Shown here: positions 42,740 to 52,207 of the stretch, in pieces
Layout: every line of letters begins with the position of its first letter
Numbering within the stretch: position 1 is the first letter of the stretch
Origin: Streptomyces alanosinicus
GTDB lineage: Bacteria > Actinomycetota > Actinomycetes > Streptomycetales > Streptomycetaceae
Direction of reading: 5' to 3'
Assembly: GCF_014650595.1 (NCBI RefSeq)
Contig: NZ_BMVG01000002.1
Span: 310,001-374,000 of the forward strand
DNA length: 64,000 nucleotides
Notes under the pieces: generated by a model
The model's input: only the letters and a program-made list of their open reading frames with translations
The model's database searches: none
What the model was told of the DNA's origin: nothing
Made by a program: the position numbers and the translations under genes

Positions 42740-44386
42740 TCAGCCCGTCGCCACGCGCGTGAACCGCGATGCCGTGTGCAGGTCTTGCTCGATCTCACCG
42801 GCGGTGGCGCGCAGTTCGGGCAGGAGGGTGTCGACGCAGTGCTCCAGGGTGTGGCGGGCCGGGTGGGTCGCCACGTTCAGCGCGGCGACCGTACGGCCCG
42901 CCCGGTCGCGCACCGGTACCGCGATCGAGCGCAGCCCCGACTCCAGCTCCTCGTCGACGAGGGCGTAGCCCCGGGCGCGTACGCCGGTGAACTCCCGCTC
43001 TGTAGGCGGCGGTTCGCGGTCCGCGAGAAGCACCCGGCCGAGCGACGTCGCGGCGGCGGGCAGGCGCGCGCCCACCGTGACGTCCACGGTCAGCACCCGG
43101 CGCGTGCCCGCTCCGGCGGTGTACTGGATCTCGCTGCCGTCATCCGTCAGCACCGCGAGCGCCGCCGCCTCGTGCACCCGGTCCGCGAGGGCCCGCAGCC
43201 GCGGCTCGGCCAGGCGGGCGAGCGTGGTGCGGGACAGCGGCGGGAAGCCGAGGTCCAGGACACGCGGGGTGAGGGTGAAGGCGCGGTGTCCCCCGCCGTC
43301 AAGGGCGTCGGCGTGCGCGGTCACCAGGCCCAGCTGCTCGTGGGTGAGCAGGGCACGCCGGGTGGTGGCCCGGCTGAGGCCGGTCGCCCGCGCCACCTCC
43401 GTCAGTGTCAGTGTCGAGCGCCCCGCGCCGAAGGCGGTCAGTACGGTCAGACCGCGCGCGAGGGACTCCACGAAGTCCCGGCCCAGCTCGTGCTTGGACG
43501 CCGTCGTCCAGGTCGCGAGGCCTGAGGGCACGGGCCCCGGGTCCGGCGGCGGTGCCGTGCGCAGCTCGGCCTCCATCGCCGCCACCGCCGTACGAAGGCG
43601 CGGCAGCAGGCTGCTGCGCAGGCCGGCCGCGGAATGCCGGCTGGTGTGGCTGACCACGCTCGCCGCACAGGCCGGCCGGCCGGTACCGGGATCCCGCACC
43701 GGTACGGACACGGCGACCAGGCCCGGCTCGATCAGCTGGTCGTCCACCGCCCAGCCGTCCCGGCGCGCCCGCTCCACCCGCCGCACGAAGGCGGAGTCGT
43801 CGGCGGGCGGCTGCCGGGGCTGCTGCCGGGGCGGTACGGCAGGGAAGGCCGCGTCCGCCGGATCCGCCGCCCGGCGGGCCCGCCAGCGCGCCCAGTCGCC
43901 CTCGGCCCACCCGGCCGCGAACACCGCTCCCGGCGCCGTGCGTTCGGCCGGCAGCAGATCACCGATGCGGAAGCTCACCGTCATCGCGCGGCGGCGGGTG
44001 GCCTGGTGGATGAAACGGATGCCGTCCAGGTCGGGGACCGCGAGCGACACCGACTCGTCCAGCGCGTCGGCGACCGCGTCGGCGTGCCCGCCGAGCAGCG
44101 CGGGCAGCCGCAGGGCGGCCAGATAGGCGTTGCCCAGTTCCATCACCCCGGGGGTGAGGACGACGTCCCGTGCGTCGAGGCGGACGTAACCCATGCGGGC
44201 CAGGGTCGCGGTGATCCGGTCGACCGTGGACCGGGCGAGCCCGGTGGCCCGCTCCAGCGCGCTCGGGCTCAGCGAGCCGCCCGCCTCGGTGAGCCGCCGC
44301 AGCACACCGACTCCGCGCACCAACGGCCCGACCGCTTCCCCCGCTTCACCACGGGCATCGGCATCCAGTGCGGTCTTCGCGGGCAT
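42740..44386 (-). CDS. Tandem IclR-type transcriptional regulator (two fused IclR units)
   Basis: A 548-residue protein containing two complete IclR modules. Each has a winged helix (first: SALERATGLARSTVDRITAT; second: TEVARATGLSRATTRRALLT) and a ligand domain (FRIGDLLPAERTAPGAVFAA; TVGARLPAAATSLGRVLLAD). S. coelicolor PobR, which controls 4-hydroxybenzoate hydroxylase, is a known tandem IclR, so an aromatic ligand is possible, but no pob or pca gene is adjacent. The start is at ATG 44386 or 44389 behind GGAG, with tight spacing. Confidence 0.9.
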   Translation of the reverse strand: MPAKTALDADARGEAGEAVGPLVRGVGVLRRLTEAGGSLSPSALERATGLARSTVDRITATLARMGYVRLDARDVVLTPGVMELGNAYLAALRLPALLGGHADAVADALDESVSLAVPDLDGIRFIHQATRRRAMTVSFRIGDLLPAERTAPGAVFAAGWAEGDWARWRARRAADPADAAFPAVPPRQQPRQPPADDSAFVRRVERARRDGWAVDDQLIEPGLVAVSVPVRDPGTGRPACAASVVSHTSRHSAAGLRSSLLPRLRTAVAAMEAELRTAPPPDPGPVPSGLATWTTASKHELGRDFVESLARGLTVLTAFGAGRSTLTLTEVARATGLSRATTRRALLTHEQLGLVTAHADALDGGGHRAFTLTPRVLDLGFPPLSRTTLARLAEPRLRALADRVHEAAALAVLTDDGSEIQYTAGAGTRRVLTVDVTVGARLPAAATSLGRVLLADREPPPTEREFTGVRARGYALVDEELESGLRSIAVPVRDRAGRTVAALNVATHPARHTLEHCVDTLLPELRATAGEIEQDLHTASRFTRVATG

Positions 44387-44435
44387 CATCTCTCCGGTAC
44401 GCCAAACAGCCACGCCTACGGTAAACCCCGCCACC

Positions 44436-44515
44436 CGCCCCGGACTCCCGCTGCTCTCCGTCCCCTGGCACGCCCCGGACTCCCGCTGCTCTCCGTCCCC
44501 CGGCACGCCCCGGTC
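44436..44515. repeat. Two and a third copies of a 35-bp tandem repeat
   Basis: Units 44436-44470 and 44471-44505 begin cgccccggactcccgctgct and differ at one base near the end; a partial third copy follows to about 44515. They lie in the ~200-bp gap between the metalloprotease stop and the IclR start. No function is evident. Confidence 0.85.
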
Positions 44516-44585
44516 CGCCCGGGTCCGTCCCTGCTCCGCCCCAGGTCCGTGCCTGCTCCGTCCGTGCTCCCTCCCTGCTCCGCCC

Positions 44586-45938
44586 CTATTTCCGAGTCAC
44601 GCGTACCCGGTAGTTCCCGTCCGCGTCCGTGTCGAGGATCTCCACGGTGATGCCGTGGCGCGGGTCCTTGAAGGTCTCGCCGGAGGTGAAGGTGGCGTCG
44701 GAGAGTTCCGCCTGGACGTTGGGGCTGCGGGTGCAGCCGCCGCTGTTGCCATGGCTGTCGTACACCGTGACCGGACCGCGTCCGGTGTCGATCGTGCCGT
44801 CCACCTTGTAGATCAGTACGCCCGGCTGGCACACCGCCTCGTCGTTGCCGCCCTGGGTGCGCACCTCCAGCGCGTACGAGCTCTGGTCGCTGACGGGCAC
44901 GAGGACCAGCTTTCCGCCGCCCGGCTTGTACAGCGGGGTCAGCATGTACTCGGTGCTGCCGCGTGTCGCCGCGCAGCCCACCTGGGAGGTGTCCAGCCAG
45001 CCCAGCTTCCACTTGTGCCAGCCGAGGTAGTCGTTGTCTGCGCCCCAGTCCTCGCTCATGATGTCCCAGTGCCCGACCGCGCCCCCGCCGTCCTGCGTGT
45101 ACAGATCGGGCAGTCCGAAGGTATGGCCGTTCTCGTGCGGCAGCACCCGGTAGCCGGTGCGGGAGTACGAGCCGGAGCCGTCGTCCTGCCGGGAGTAGAT
45201 GAACGACGCGTTGGCCACGGGGATCCCGTCGGCGACCGGCGCGTCGCCGTTGCCGGCGAAGGTCACGGACAGGACTGTGTCCAGCGCGGACGGCCCGGCG
45301 TTCGGGGTGATCAGGACGTTCAGCAGGTCGTACGCGTGGAAGTCCACCGTCGGGTCGGCCGCGGCCACGATGTCCTGTACCAGCCCCCGGTAGCCGGGAT
45401 CGAAGGGCGCCCCGCGCTCGATGCCGTACGCCTTGAAGGGTTTCGGCATCCGCAGCCAGCCGCTGATCGGCGTCTCAGGCCGGTAGTCCAAACGGCCGTA
45501 CGACGCGGCGCGGAACCACTGCTGGGTCTGCGGGAAGAACTCGTGGAAGCGGTCCATCGCACTGCCCTCGCCGGGCGCGTCGGAGAAGTCGACCATCAGG
45601 GTCAGGGCATGGACCGTGCCGGTGGAGCGGGCGTAGCCGTGCGGGGTGGGCAGGCCCTCGGTCATCTGCACGTCGAGACCGCCGTGGACGGTGCAGGGGG
45701 CGAGCGCGGAGGAGCGGGCCAGGCCGATCGGCCCGGCGGCGGTGGGCGCCGAGAGGTGTCCGGTCCCGGCCGAGGTGCTGACCGCGAGGGTCAGCGCGCT
45801 CACCGCGGCGAGAGCGGCCGCCCGGCGCGGGCGTATCCGTCGGTGTCGGCGTATCCGCCGGCGCGCGGGGGCTGTGCACAGGGGTGCGGGGGCTATGCAC
45901 AGGGGTATCGGGCGAGGCGGCTCCGGCTCCGGCTGCAT
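44586..45938 (-). CDS. Secreted M6-family (immune inhibitor A-like) metalloprotease
   Basis: A 450-residue exported protease. An Arg-rich n-region (RRRIRRHRRIRPRR) precedes a hydrophobic stretch (AAALAAVSALTLAVSTSAG). The mature part has VHALTLMVDFSD, the zinc motif HENGH in RVLPHENGHTFGLPDLY and the downstream GHWDIMSEDWG, matching the M6 type. It should be a secreted zinc endopeptidase. The ATG at 45938 follows AGAGG; longer frames add a His/Arg-rich tract. Confidence 0.9.
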   Translation of the reverse strand: MQPEPEPPRPIPLCIAPAPLCTAPARRRIRRHRRIRPRRAAALAAVSALTLAVSTSAGTGHLSAPTAAGPIGLARSSALAPCTVHGGLDVQMTEGLPTPHGYARSTGTVHALTLMVDFSDAPGEGSAMDRFHEFFPQTQQWFRAASYGRLDYRPETPISGWLRMPKPFKAYGIERGAPFDPGYRGLVQDIVAAADPTVDFHAYDLLNVLITPNAGPSALDTVLSVTFAGNGDAPVADGIPVANASFIYSRQDDGSGSYSRTGYRVLPHENGHTFGLPDLYTQDGGGAVGHWDIMSEDWGADNDYLGWHKWKLGWLDTSQVGCAATRGSTEYMLTPLYKPGGGKLVLVPVSDQSSYALEVRTQGGNDEAVCQPGVLIYKVDGTIDTGRGPVTVYDSHGNSGGCTRSPNVQAELSDATFTSGETFKDPRHGITVEILDTDADGNYRVRVTRK

Positions 45939-46124
45939 GGATGGACCTCTCGCTCCACGGCAGCCCGTCTCCGGCTGCACCCTTGCGCTCACCCTGTGTC
46001 CGTGGGGTGCGCGGGCGCGCGCTGGAGGAGACCGATCGTGGGAAAGCAGGCCCGCACGCGGGTGAATCTCGGCGGGAGGTGAGTGTGCCTCAGGTCACAT
46101 GGATTCTTTTCGCGGTCGGGAAAT

Positions 46125-46187
46125 AACCGGGGAACCTCTCCCCGTTTAGACCTGTGTCCGAGCGAAACGGGGACTGCCTCCCCGGAT
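46125..46187. promoter_or_regulatory. Duplicated palindromic operator (CGGGGA...TCCCCG) upstream of the TetR/MFS pair
   Basis: Two 23-bp sites, 46125-46147 (aaccggggaacctctccccg then ttt) and 46165-46187 (aaacggggactgcctccccg then gat), share the pattern AA-CGGGGA...CTCCCCG and are 40 bp apart centre to centre. A perfect inverted repeat ccccgttt/aaacgggg also links them. They lie 134-196 bp upstream of the TetR start. Autoregulation by the TetR protein, also controlling the MFS gene, is inferred. Confidence 0.7.
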
Positions 46188-46195
46188 CGACGGCA

Positions 46196-46245
46196 CCGAC
46201 CTCATCTCTCACCGAGGTCGCCGACCTCATCTCTGCCCGAGGTCG
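46196..46245. repeat. Two copies of a 25-bp tandem repeat in the TetR leader
   Basis: Units 46196-46220 and 46221-46245 (ccgacctcatctct-NN-ccgaggtcg, with NN ca then gc) are followed by a decayed third and by short catcgc-type repeats up to about 46305. They sit between the putative operators and the TetR start codon. Confidence 0.8.
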
Positions 46246-46320
46246 CCGATCTCATCGCCGCATCGCTTCATCGCTTCTGCCTCATCGCCCCATCGCCCCA
46301 TCGCTTCTGAGGAGTCCACC

Positions 46321-46968
46321 GTGTTGACCGCGATCGCCCCTGTACCGCGCAAGGTGTCCCGGCCCCGGGCCGACGCCGTGCGCAACCGGGAGCGGATCGT
46401 CACCGCCGCCCGGGAGATGTTCGTCGAGCACGGCCCGGACGTGCCGCTCGACGAGATCGCCCGCCGGGCCGGCGTCGGCAACGCCACGGTGTACCGCAAC
46501 TTCCCCGACCGCGAGGCCCTCGTCCGCGAGGTCGTCTGCTTCGTCATGGACCGCACGGCCGAGGCGGCCGAGACGGCCCTCGCCGAGACCAGGGACGCCT
46601 TCGCCGCACTGGAGCGCTTCGTGCACGCCTCCGCCGACGAGCGGATCAGCGCGCTGTGCCCGATGATCTCCAGCACGTTCGACCAGCACCACCCCGACCT
46701 GGAAGCCTCCCGCGAGCGCGTCGAGCAGCTCATCGAGGAGGTCATGGGCCGGGCCAAGGCGGCCGGGCAGCTCCGGCCCGACGTCGGTGTCGGTGACCTG
46801 ATGATCGTCGTGGCCCAGCTGAGCCGGCCCCCGGCCGGCACGGACTGTCTGCACGGCGACCGTTTCATCCACCGTCATCTGCAGCTGGTTCTCGACGGGC
46901 TGCGGGCACCCGCCCGCTCCGCCCTGCCGGGCGCGGCCGTGACCATCGAGGAGCTGCGCGGGTCCTGA
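46321..46968 (+). CDS. TetR/AcrR family transcriptional regulator
   Basis: A 215-residue TetR protein. The HTH reads ADAVRNRERIVTAAREMFVE, then PLDEIARRAGVGNATVYRNF and PDREALVREVV; the C-terminal domain is of the SbtR-like type (FVHASADERISALCPMISST). The GTG at 46321 follows GAGGAG. The next gene downstream is a drug-type MFS exporter, so it is probably the efflux regulator, responding to that pump's substrate. Confidence 0.92.
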   Translation: MLTAIAPVPRKVSRPRADAVRNRERIVTAAREMFVEHGPDVPLDEIARRAGVGNATVYRNFPDREALVREVVCFVMDRTAEAAETALAETRDAFAALERFVHASADERISALCPMISSTFDQHHPDLEASRERVEQLIEEVMGRAKAAGQLRPDVGVGDLMIVVAQLSRPPAGTDCLHGDRFIHRHLQLVLDGLRAPARSALPGAAVTIEELRGS

Positions 46969-47094
46969 CCGATCAGTCCGGCCCCGCATTCCAGTCCACC
47001 CCTACGTCAGCTACGTCAGCCCGCCTGCCGCCTCTGCCCGCCGGCCGTCACCGTCGATGAGCCGCGTCCACCGCCTTCCGTTTTTTCGTCCTAC

Positions 47095-47210
47095 TCCCTC
47101 ATTTCCCGATCGCTCTCGATCCTTCTCAGCCCTTCTCAGCCCTTCCCGAGCTTTCTCAGCCTTTCCCCGTCCTTCTCAGCTCTTCTCAAGCCTTCTCTCG
47201 ATCTTTCCGC
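47095..47210 (+). other. Polypyrimidine tract with ccttctcag repeats in the MFS leader
   Basis: About 115 bases are almost all C and T, with repeats of cttctcagcc (several copies between 47121 and 47190). This ends about 45 bp before the MFS start. The short ORF running through it is rich in Ser/Phe/Pro and is not credible. The rest of the gap 46969-47094 shows nothing. Function unknown. Confidence 0.6.
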
Positions 47211-47254
47211 ACGTTTCCGTCACGAAGTCTCGAAGTCCCGAAGTGGGTATCTCC

Positions 47255-48796
47255 ATGTCCGAAAAAGCCCTCAAGGCTTCCGGCGCCGCCGCCGCACCGG
47301 CCGGCGACGCCAACCGCTGGAAGGCGCTCGTCTTCATCGCGCTCGCCCAGCTGATGGTCGTCCTCGACGCCACCATCGTGAACATCGCCCTGCCCTCCGC
47401 CCAGAGGGACCTCGGCATATCCGACGGCAACCGGCAGTGGGTCGTCACGGCCTACGCCCTCGCCTTCGGTGGTCTGCTGCTCTTCGGCGGCCGTATCGCC
47501 GACAAGTGGGGCCGCAAGCGCGCCTTCGTCACCGGCCTGACCGGCTTCGCCCTCGCCTCCGCGCTCGGCGGCGCCGCCACCACCGGTCCGATGATGTTCG
47601 GCGCCCGCGCCCTCCAGGGCGTCTTCGGCGCCCTGCTCGCCCCGGCCGCGCTCTCCCTGCTCGCGGTGATGTTCACCGACGCCAAGGAGCGCGCCAAGGC
47701 GTTCGGTATCTACGGCGCCATCGCCGGCGGTGGCGGTGCCGTCGGCCTGATCGTCGGCGGTTTCCTCACCGAGTACCTGAACTGGCGCTGGACCTTCTTC
47801 GTGAACATCCCGTTCGCCGTCGTCGCCGCGCTCGGCGCCTGGTCCGTCATCCGTGAGCCGGAGGGCGGCCGCAACCGCGCCCCGCTCGACATCCCCGGCG
47901 TGATCCTCTCCTCCCTCGGCCTGATCGCACTCGTCTACGGCTTCACCCGCGCCGAGTCCGACGGCTGGGGCGACTCCGTGACCATCTCGATGTTCGTCGC
48001 CTCCGCGGTGCTGCTGCTCGCGTTCGCGGTCGTCGAGTCCCGGGTCAAGGCCCCGCTGCTGCCGCTGCGCGTGGTCACCGACCGCAACCGCGGCGGGATC
48101 TACCTCTCCCTCGGTCTCGCGATCATCGGCATGTTCGGCCTGTTCCTCTTCCTGACCTACTACCTGCAGGTCGTGAAGGGCTACTCGCCGGTCAAGACCG
48201 GCTTCGCGTTCCTGCCGATGGTGGCCGGCATGATCACGGGCTCCACCCAGATCGGCACCCGTCTGATGACCCGGGTCCCGGCCCGCTTCCTGATGGGTCC
48301 CGGCTTCCTGGTCGCCGCGCTCGGCATGCTGATCCTGACCCAGCTGAAGATCGACTCCTCGTACGGCACCCAGCTGCTGCCCGCGATGGTGCTGCTCGGC
48401 CTCGGCATGGGTACGGCCTTCATGCCGGCGATGTCCCTGGCCACCCAGGGCGTCCAGCCCCGGGACGCCGGTGTCGCCTCCGCGATGGTCAACACCTCGC
48501 AGCAGGTGGGCGGCGCGATCGGCACCGCCCTGCTGAACACCATCGCCGCCTCGGCGACCACGTCGTACCTCAAGGACCACATCGCCGCCGCGGCCGGCAA
48601 GCCGCAGCAGCAGCTGGTGGGGCTGGAGGCCATGGTGCACGGCTACAGCATCGCGATCTGGTTCGCCGTCGGCATCCTCGCCCTCGCCGCCCTGATCGCC
48701 TTCACCTTCGTCAACGCCGGCCGTCCGGGCTCCACCCCGGTGGCCTCCGGCGACGGTGTGGAGGACGAGGTCCCGGTGCCGGTGGTGGCCCACTGA
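47255..48796 (+). CDS. DHA2-family (14-TMS) MFS multidrug exporter
   Basis: A 513-residue exporter with about 14 membrane spans. DHA2 signatures are LAQLMVVLDATIVNIALPSA, RQWVVTAYALAFGGLLLFGG, RIADKWGRKRAF (motif A) and ARALQGVFGALLAPAALSLL (motif C region). It exports hydrophobic drugs by proton antiport in characterised relatives. ATG at 47255 (MSEKALK) is used; the longer frame runs through the polypyrimidine leader. Expression is probably controlled by the TetR gene 286 bp upstream. Confidence 0.93.
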   Translation: MSEKALKASGAAAAPAGDANRWKALVFIALAQLMVVLDATIVNIALPSAQRDLGISDGNRQWVVTAYALAFGGLLLFGGRIADKWGRKRAFVTGLTGFALASALGGAATTGPMMFGARALQGVFGALLAPAALSLLAVMFTDAKERAKAFGIYGAIAGGGGAVGLIVGGFLTEYLNWRWTFFVNIPFAVVAALGAWSVIREPEGGRNRAPLDIPGVILSSLGLIALVYGFTRAESDGWGDSVTISMFVASAVLLLAFAVVESRVKAPLLPLRVVTDRNRGGIYLSLGLAIIGMFGLFLFLTYYLQVVKGYSPVKTGFAFLPMVAGMITGSTQIGTRLMTRVPARFLMGPGFLVAALGMLILTQLKIDSSYGTQLLPAMVLLGLGMGTAFMPAMSLATQGVQPRDAGVASAMVNTSQQVGGAIGTALLNTIAASATTSYLKDHIAAAAGKPQQQLVGLEAMVHGYSIAIWFAVGILALAALIAFTFVNAGRPGSTPVASGDGVEDEVPVPVVAH

Positions 48797-48815
48797 CCCC
48801 ACCCGGACGATGATC

Positions 48816-48900
48816 TTCCCTACGGCGATTTCCCTACGGCGATTTCCGTACGACGATCCGTATGGCGATCCGTACGACGATCCGGTGATGTCCGTACGGT
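48816..48900. repeat. Short tandem repeats between the MFS and MarR genes
   Basis: About 85 bp of repeats: ttccctacggcga twice, then variants of ccgtacgacgat three or more times. Both flanking genes end here (convergent). No stable terminator hairpin is obvious within it. Confidence 0.75.
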
Positions 48901-48903
48901 GAT

Positions 48904-49413
48904 CTAGCGGAGCCAGGGCAGGTCCGCACCCGCTTCGTTGGGCTGGAGGCCCTCGGCGATGATCCCCATGATCTCGCCGAGGGCCTTCTGCTGTTCCGGA
49001 CCGAGCCGGTCGAACATCGCCTGCCGCACGGTGGCCACATGGCCGGGCGCGGTCTGGGCGAGCACCTCGGCACCCTCGTCGGTGAGCACCGCGAGCTGGC
49101 CGCGCTTGTCGGAGGGACAGTCCTCGCGGCGCACCCAGCCGTTCTTCTCCAGCCGCGCGATCGCGTGGGACAGCCGGGAGCGGGTGATCTTCGCCTTCAT
49201 CGCCAGCTCGGTCATCCGCAGCCGGCGGCGCGGTGCCTCGGCGAGGCCGACGAGAAGGCCGTAGTAGATGTGCGGCATGCCCGCGTCGCGCTGCAACTGC
49301 CGGTCGAGATGGTCCTCCAGCAGGGTGGTGGCGTGCAGATAGGCGCGCCAGACGCGCTGTTCCTCGTCGGTGAGCCAGCGGGGCTCTGTGGCGGAGTCGG
49401 ATGCCGTGTTCAT
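48904..49413 (-). CDS. MarR family transcriptional regulator
   Basis: A 169-residue MarR protein: LLVGLAEAPRRRLRMTELAM, AKITRSRLSHAIARLEKNGW and VRREDCPSDKRGQLAVLTDE are the winged-helix core. The ATG at 49413 is preferred to an upstream GTG (49422). It is divergent from a DODA-type ring-cleavage dioxygenase with ACTTG-N2-CAAGT between, so it probably represses itself and the dioxygenase until a phenolic ligand is present; the ligand is inferred. Confidence 0.92.
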   Translation of the reverse strand: MNTASDSATEPRWLTDEEQRVWRAYLHATTLLEDHLDRQLQRDAGMPHIYYGLLVGLAEAPRRRLRMTELAMKAKITRSRLSHAIARLEKNGWVRREDCPSDKRGQLAVLTDEGAEVLAQTAPGHVATVRQAMFDRLGPEQQKALGEIMGIIAEGLQPNEAGADLPWLR

Positions 49414-49443
49414 GTGTCCCACTGTACGAGTCGGCTCCTTGAA

Positions 49444-49487
49444 ACTTGAACAAGTCGGGCGTATGGTTTCTGTAGAACTTGAGAGTT
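49444..49487. promoter_or_regulatory. MarR-type operator pair between MarR and dioxygenase genes
   Basis: acttgaacaagt (49444-49455) and aacttgagagtt (49476-49487) are imperfect 12-bp palindromes on an AT-richer stretch in the divergent interval. Their spacing of 32 bp puts both on a similar face of the helix. Binding by the divergent MarR is inferred. Confidence 0.55.
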
Positions 49488-49562
49488 AAAGCATCGGGGT
49501 GTGGTCGCGACGTCCACAGCGGTCGTGGCGGCGCGGCCCCGTGATTCATGGGAGCCGCCGTC

Positions 49563-50417
49563 ATGTCCACCACCGCACACACACAGGGGCAGCCCGCCTC
49601 CGGGGGCGAACGGCGGGAGGGGGCCGTTGGCGGGGCCGGGGCGGGGCGCATGCCCGCCCTGTATCTCAGCCATGGTGCCCCGCCGCTCGCCGACGACCCC
49701 GTCTGGCCCGGTGAGCTCGCCGCCTGGTCCGCCGACCTGCCCCGCCCCAAGGCGATCCTCATGGTCTCCGCCCACTGGGAGGAGGCCCCGCTCGCACTCG
49801 GCGCGGTGCGGACCGTCCCGCTCGTCTACGACTTCTGGGGCTTCCCCGAGCACTACTACCAGGTCCGCTACCCCGCCCCCGGCGCCCCCGAGCTGGCCGC
49901 ATCCGTCCGCAAGCTGCTGCGCGCCCCCGGCACCCCCGTCCAGGACATCCCCGACCGCGGCCTCGACCACGGCGCCTACGTCCCCCTGGTCGAGATGTTC
50001 CCGGCCGCCGACATCCCCGTCCTGCAGATCTCCCTGCCCACCCTCGATCCCCGGCGCCTGATGGACATCGGCCGCAGGCTCGCACCGCTGCGGGACGAGG
50101 GCGTGCTGATCGTCGGCTCGGGCTTCTTCACCCATAACCTCGCCGCCCTGCGGTACGCGGGCGGCGGCGTGCCCAGCTGGTCCTCCGAGTTCGACGACTG
50201 GGGCTCGCGCGCCCTTCAGGCCCGCGACTGGGACGCCCTGCTGGACTTCCTGGACAAGGCCCCGGCCGGCCGCTACGCCCACCCGCGCACCGAACACTTC
50301 GCCCCGCTCTTCGTCACCATGGGCGCGGCCGAGGCGGGCGGCGAACTGGACGCGCAGAAGTCGGTGATCGACGGATTCTGGATGGGTATGGCGAAGCGGT
50401 CGGTGCAGTTCGGCTGA
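49563..50417 (+). CDS. DODA-type extradiol ring-cleavage dioxygenase (LigB superfamily)
   Basis: A 284-residue non-heme iron dioxygenase. Metal and catalytic motifs are LYLSHGAPPLADD, MVSAHWEEAPLALG, RGLDHGAYVPLVEMFP and GSGFFTHNL; the DFWGFPEHYYQVRYP stretch is typical of the 4,5-DOPA dioxygenase group. It cleaves a catechol-type ring. GGGAG eight bases upstream supports the ATG at 49563 over 49548. It is divergent from the MarR gene, its presumed regulator. Confidence 0.92.
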   Translation: MSTTAHTQGQPASGGERREGAVGGAGAGRMPALYLSHGAPPLADDPVWPGELAAWSADLPRPKAILMVSAHWEEAPLALGAVRTVPLVYDFWGFPEHYYQVRYPAPGAPELAASVRKLLRAPGTPVQDIPDRGLDHGAYVPLVEMFPAADIPVLQISLPTLDPRRLMDIGRRLAPLRDEGVLIVGSGFFTHNLAALRYAGGGVPSWSSEFDDWGSRALQARDWDALLDFLDKAPAGRYAHPRTEHFAPLFVTMGAAEAGGELDAQKSVIDGFWMGMAKRSVQFG

Positions 50418-50484
50418 GCCGTCGCGGCTGGGCCGTCGCGCGCGCATGCGGCCTCTTTCTTGTGCGTGCGGCTCCTTCTCGCGC

Positions 50485-51003
50485 CTACAGCTCCTTCTCG
50501 TACCAGGCCACGTCCCAGTAGCGGCCGAACTTGCGGCCGACCTCGCGGTACGTGCCGACGAACCGGAAGCCGAAGCGGGCGTGCAGCCGCTCGGAGGCCT
50601 CGTTGGGCTGGGCGATCCCGGCGTACGCGCGGTGCACGTCCTCGCCGGTCAGCGCCCTGAAGAGGGCGTCGTAGAGCAGTGTGCCGATGCCGCGCCGGCC
50701 GGCATCCGGAGCGACGTATACCGAAACCTCCACAGATGTCGCGTACGCGGGCTTGGGTCGGTAAGGCCCGGATGTGGCGTACCCAAGGATTTGCTGTGTT
50801 TCCGCTTCCGTGGCAACCATGAGCCGGTGCGGGCCGTCTTCCGGGTGGGAGAGCAGCCAAGGACGGCGTTCTTCAGGAGTGAAGATCGCGGTATCGAATG
50901 TGATGGCCGTCTCACGTACATAGTGGTTGTAGATCGCCGTGAGGGACTTGAGATCATCCTCGATTCCCGGTCTGACCTGCACCTCTGTGTGCTCTGTCGG
51001 CAT
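50485..51003 (-). CDS. GNAT N-acetyltransferase, phosphinothricin acetyltransferase-like
   Basis: A 172-residue GNAT enzyme. It has IYNHYVRETAITFDT at the N-terminus, the acetyl-CoA loop VAPDAGRRGIGTLLYDAL and the end GTYREVGRKFGRYWDVAWYE, all features of the PAT/bar/MddA group that acetylates phosphinothricin or methionine derivatives. The natural substrate here is not proven. GGGAGG just before the ATG at 51003 fixes the start. It is divergent from hrdD. Confidence 0.9.
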   Translation of the reverse strand: MPTEHTEVQVRPGIEDDLKSLTAIYNHYVRETAITFDTAIFTPEERRPWLLSHPEDGPHRLMVATEAETQQILGYATSGPYRPKPAYATSVEVSVYVAPDAGRRGIGTLLYDALFRALTGEDVHRAYAGIAQPNEASERLHARFGFRFVGTYREVGRKFGRYWDVAWYEKEL

Positions 51004-51062
51004 GCCGCCTCCCCAGGTGGCGGACAGGGTACTGCATGATCAGAAAAATTGGGGGGCGGGTT

Positions 51063-51089
51063 GGGAATTCTGTCCGGATTCCAGTCGTT
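51063..51089 (+). promoter_or_regulatory. SigR-type promoter (GGGAAT-N18-GTT) of hrdD
   Basis: GGGAAT at 51063-51068, an 18-bp spacer and GTT at 51087-51089 match the consensus for the thiol-oxidative-stress sigma factor SigR. S. coelicolor hrdD is a reported SigR target, which supports the assignment. Transcription would start about 100 bases before the hrdD ATG. Confidence 0.8.
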
Positions 51090-51196
51090 GTTTCCCACGG
51101 ATGCAGCGCACTCGGAGAGAGTCGCCAGAGACACTCCCCCCGGTGCCGAGCGTTTGTCAGGACCACCCGCCAGCCCACCATCGCAAGGGAGCACGC

Positions 51197-52207
<1,011 letters not shown>

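Noticed and set aside
42740..44386. Tandem IclR protein as an assembly artefact joining two genes
   Set aside because: The two halves differ clearly in sequence and tandem IclR regulators are known in Streptomyces.
50485..51003. Acetyltransferase as a true phosphinothricin resistance gene
   Set aside because: The family resemblance is real, but many chromosomal homologues act on methionine sulfone or sulfoximine, so only the family is claimed.
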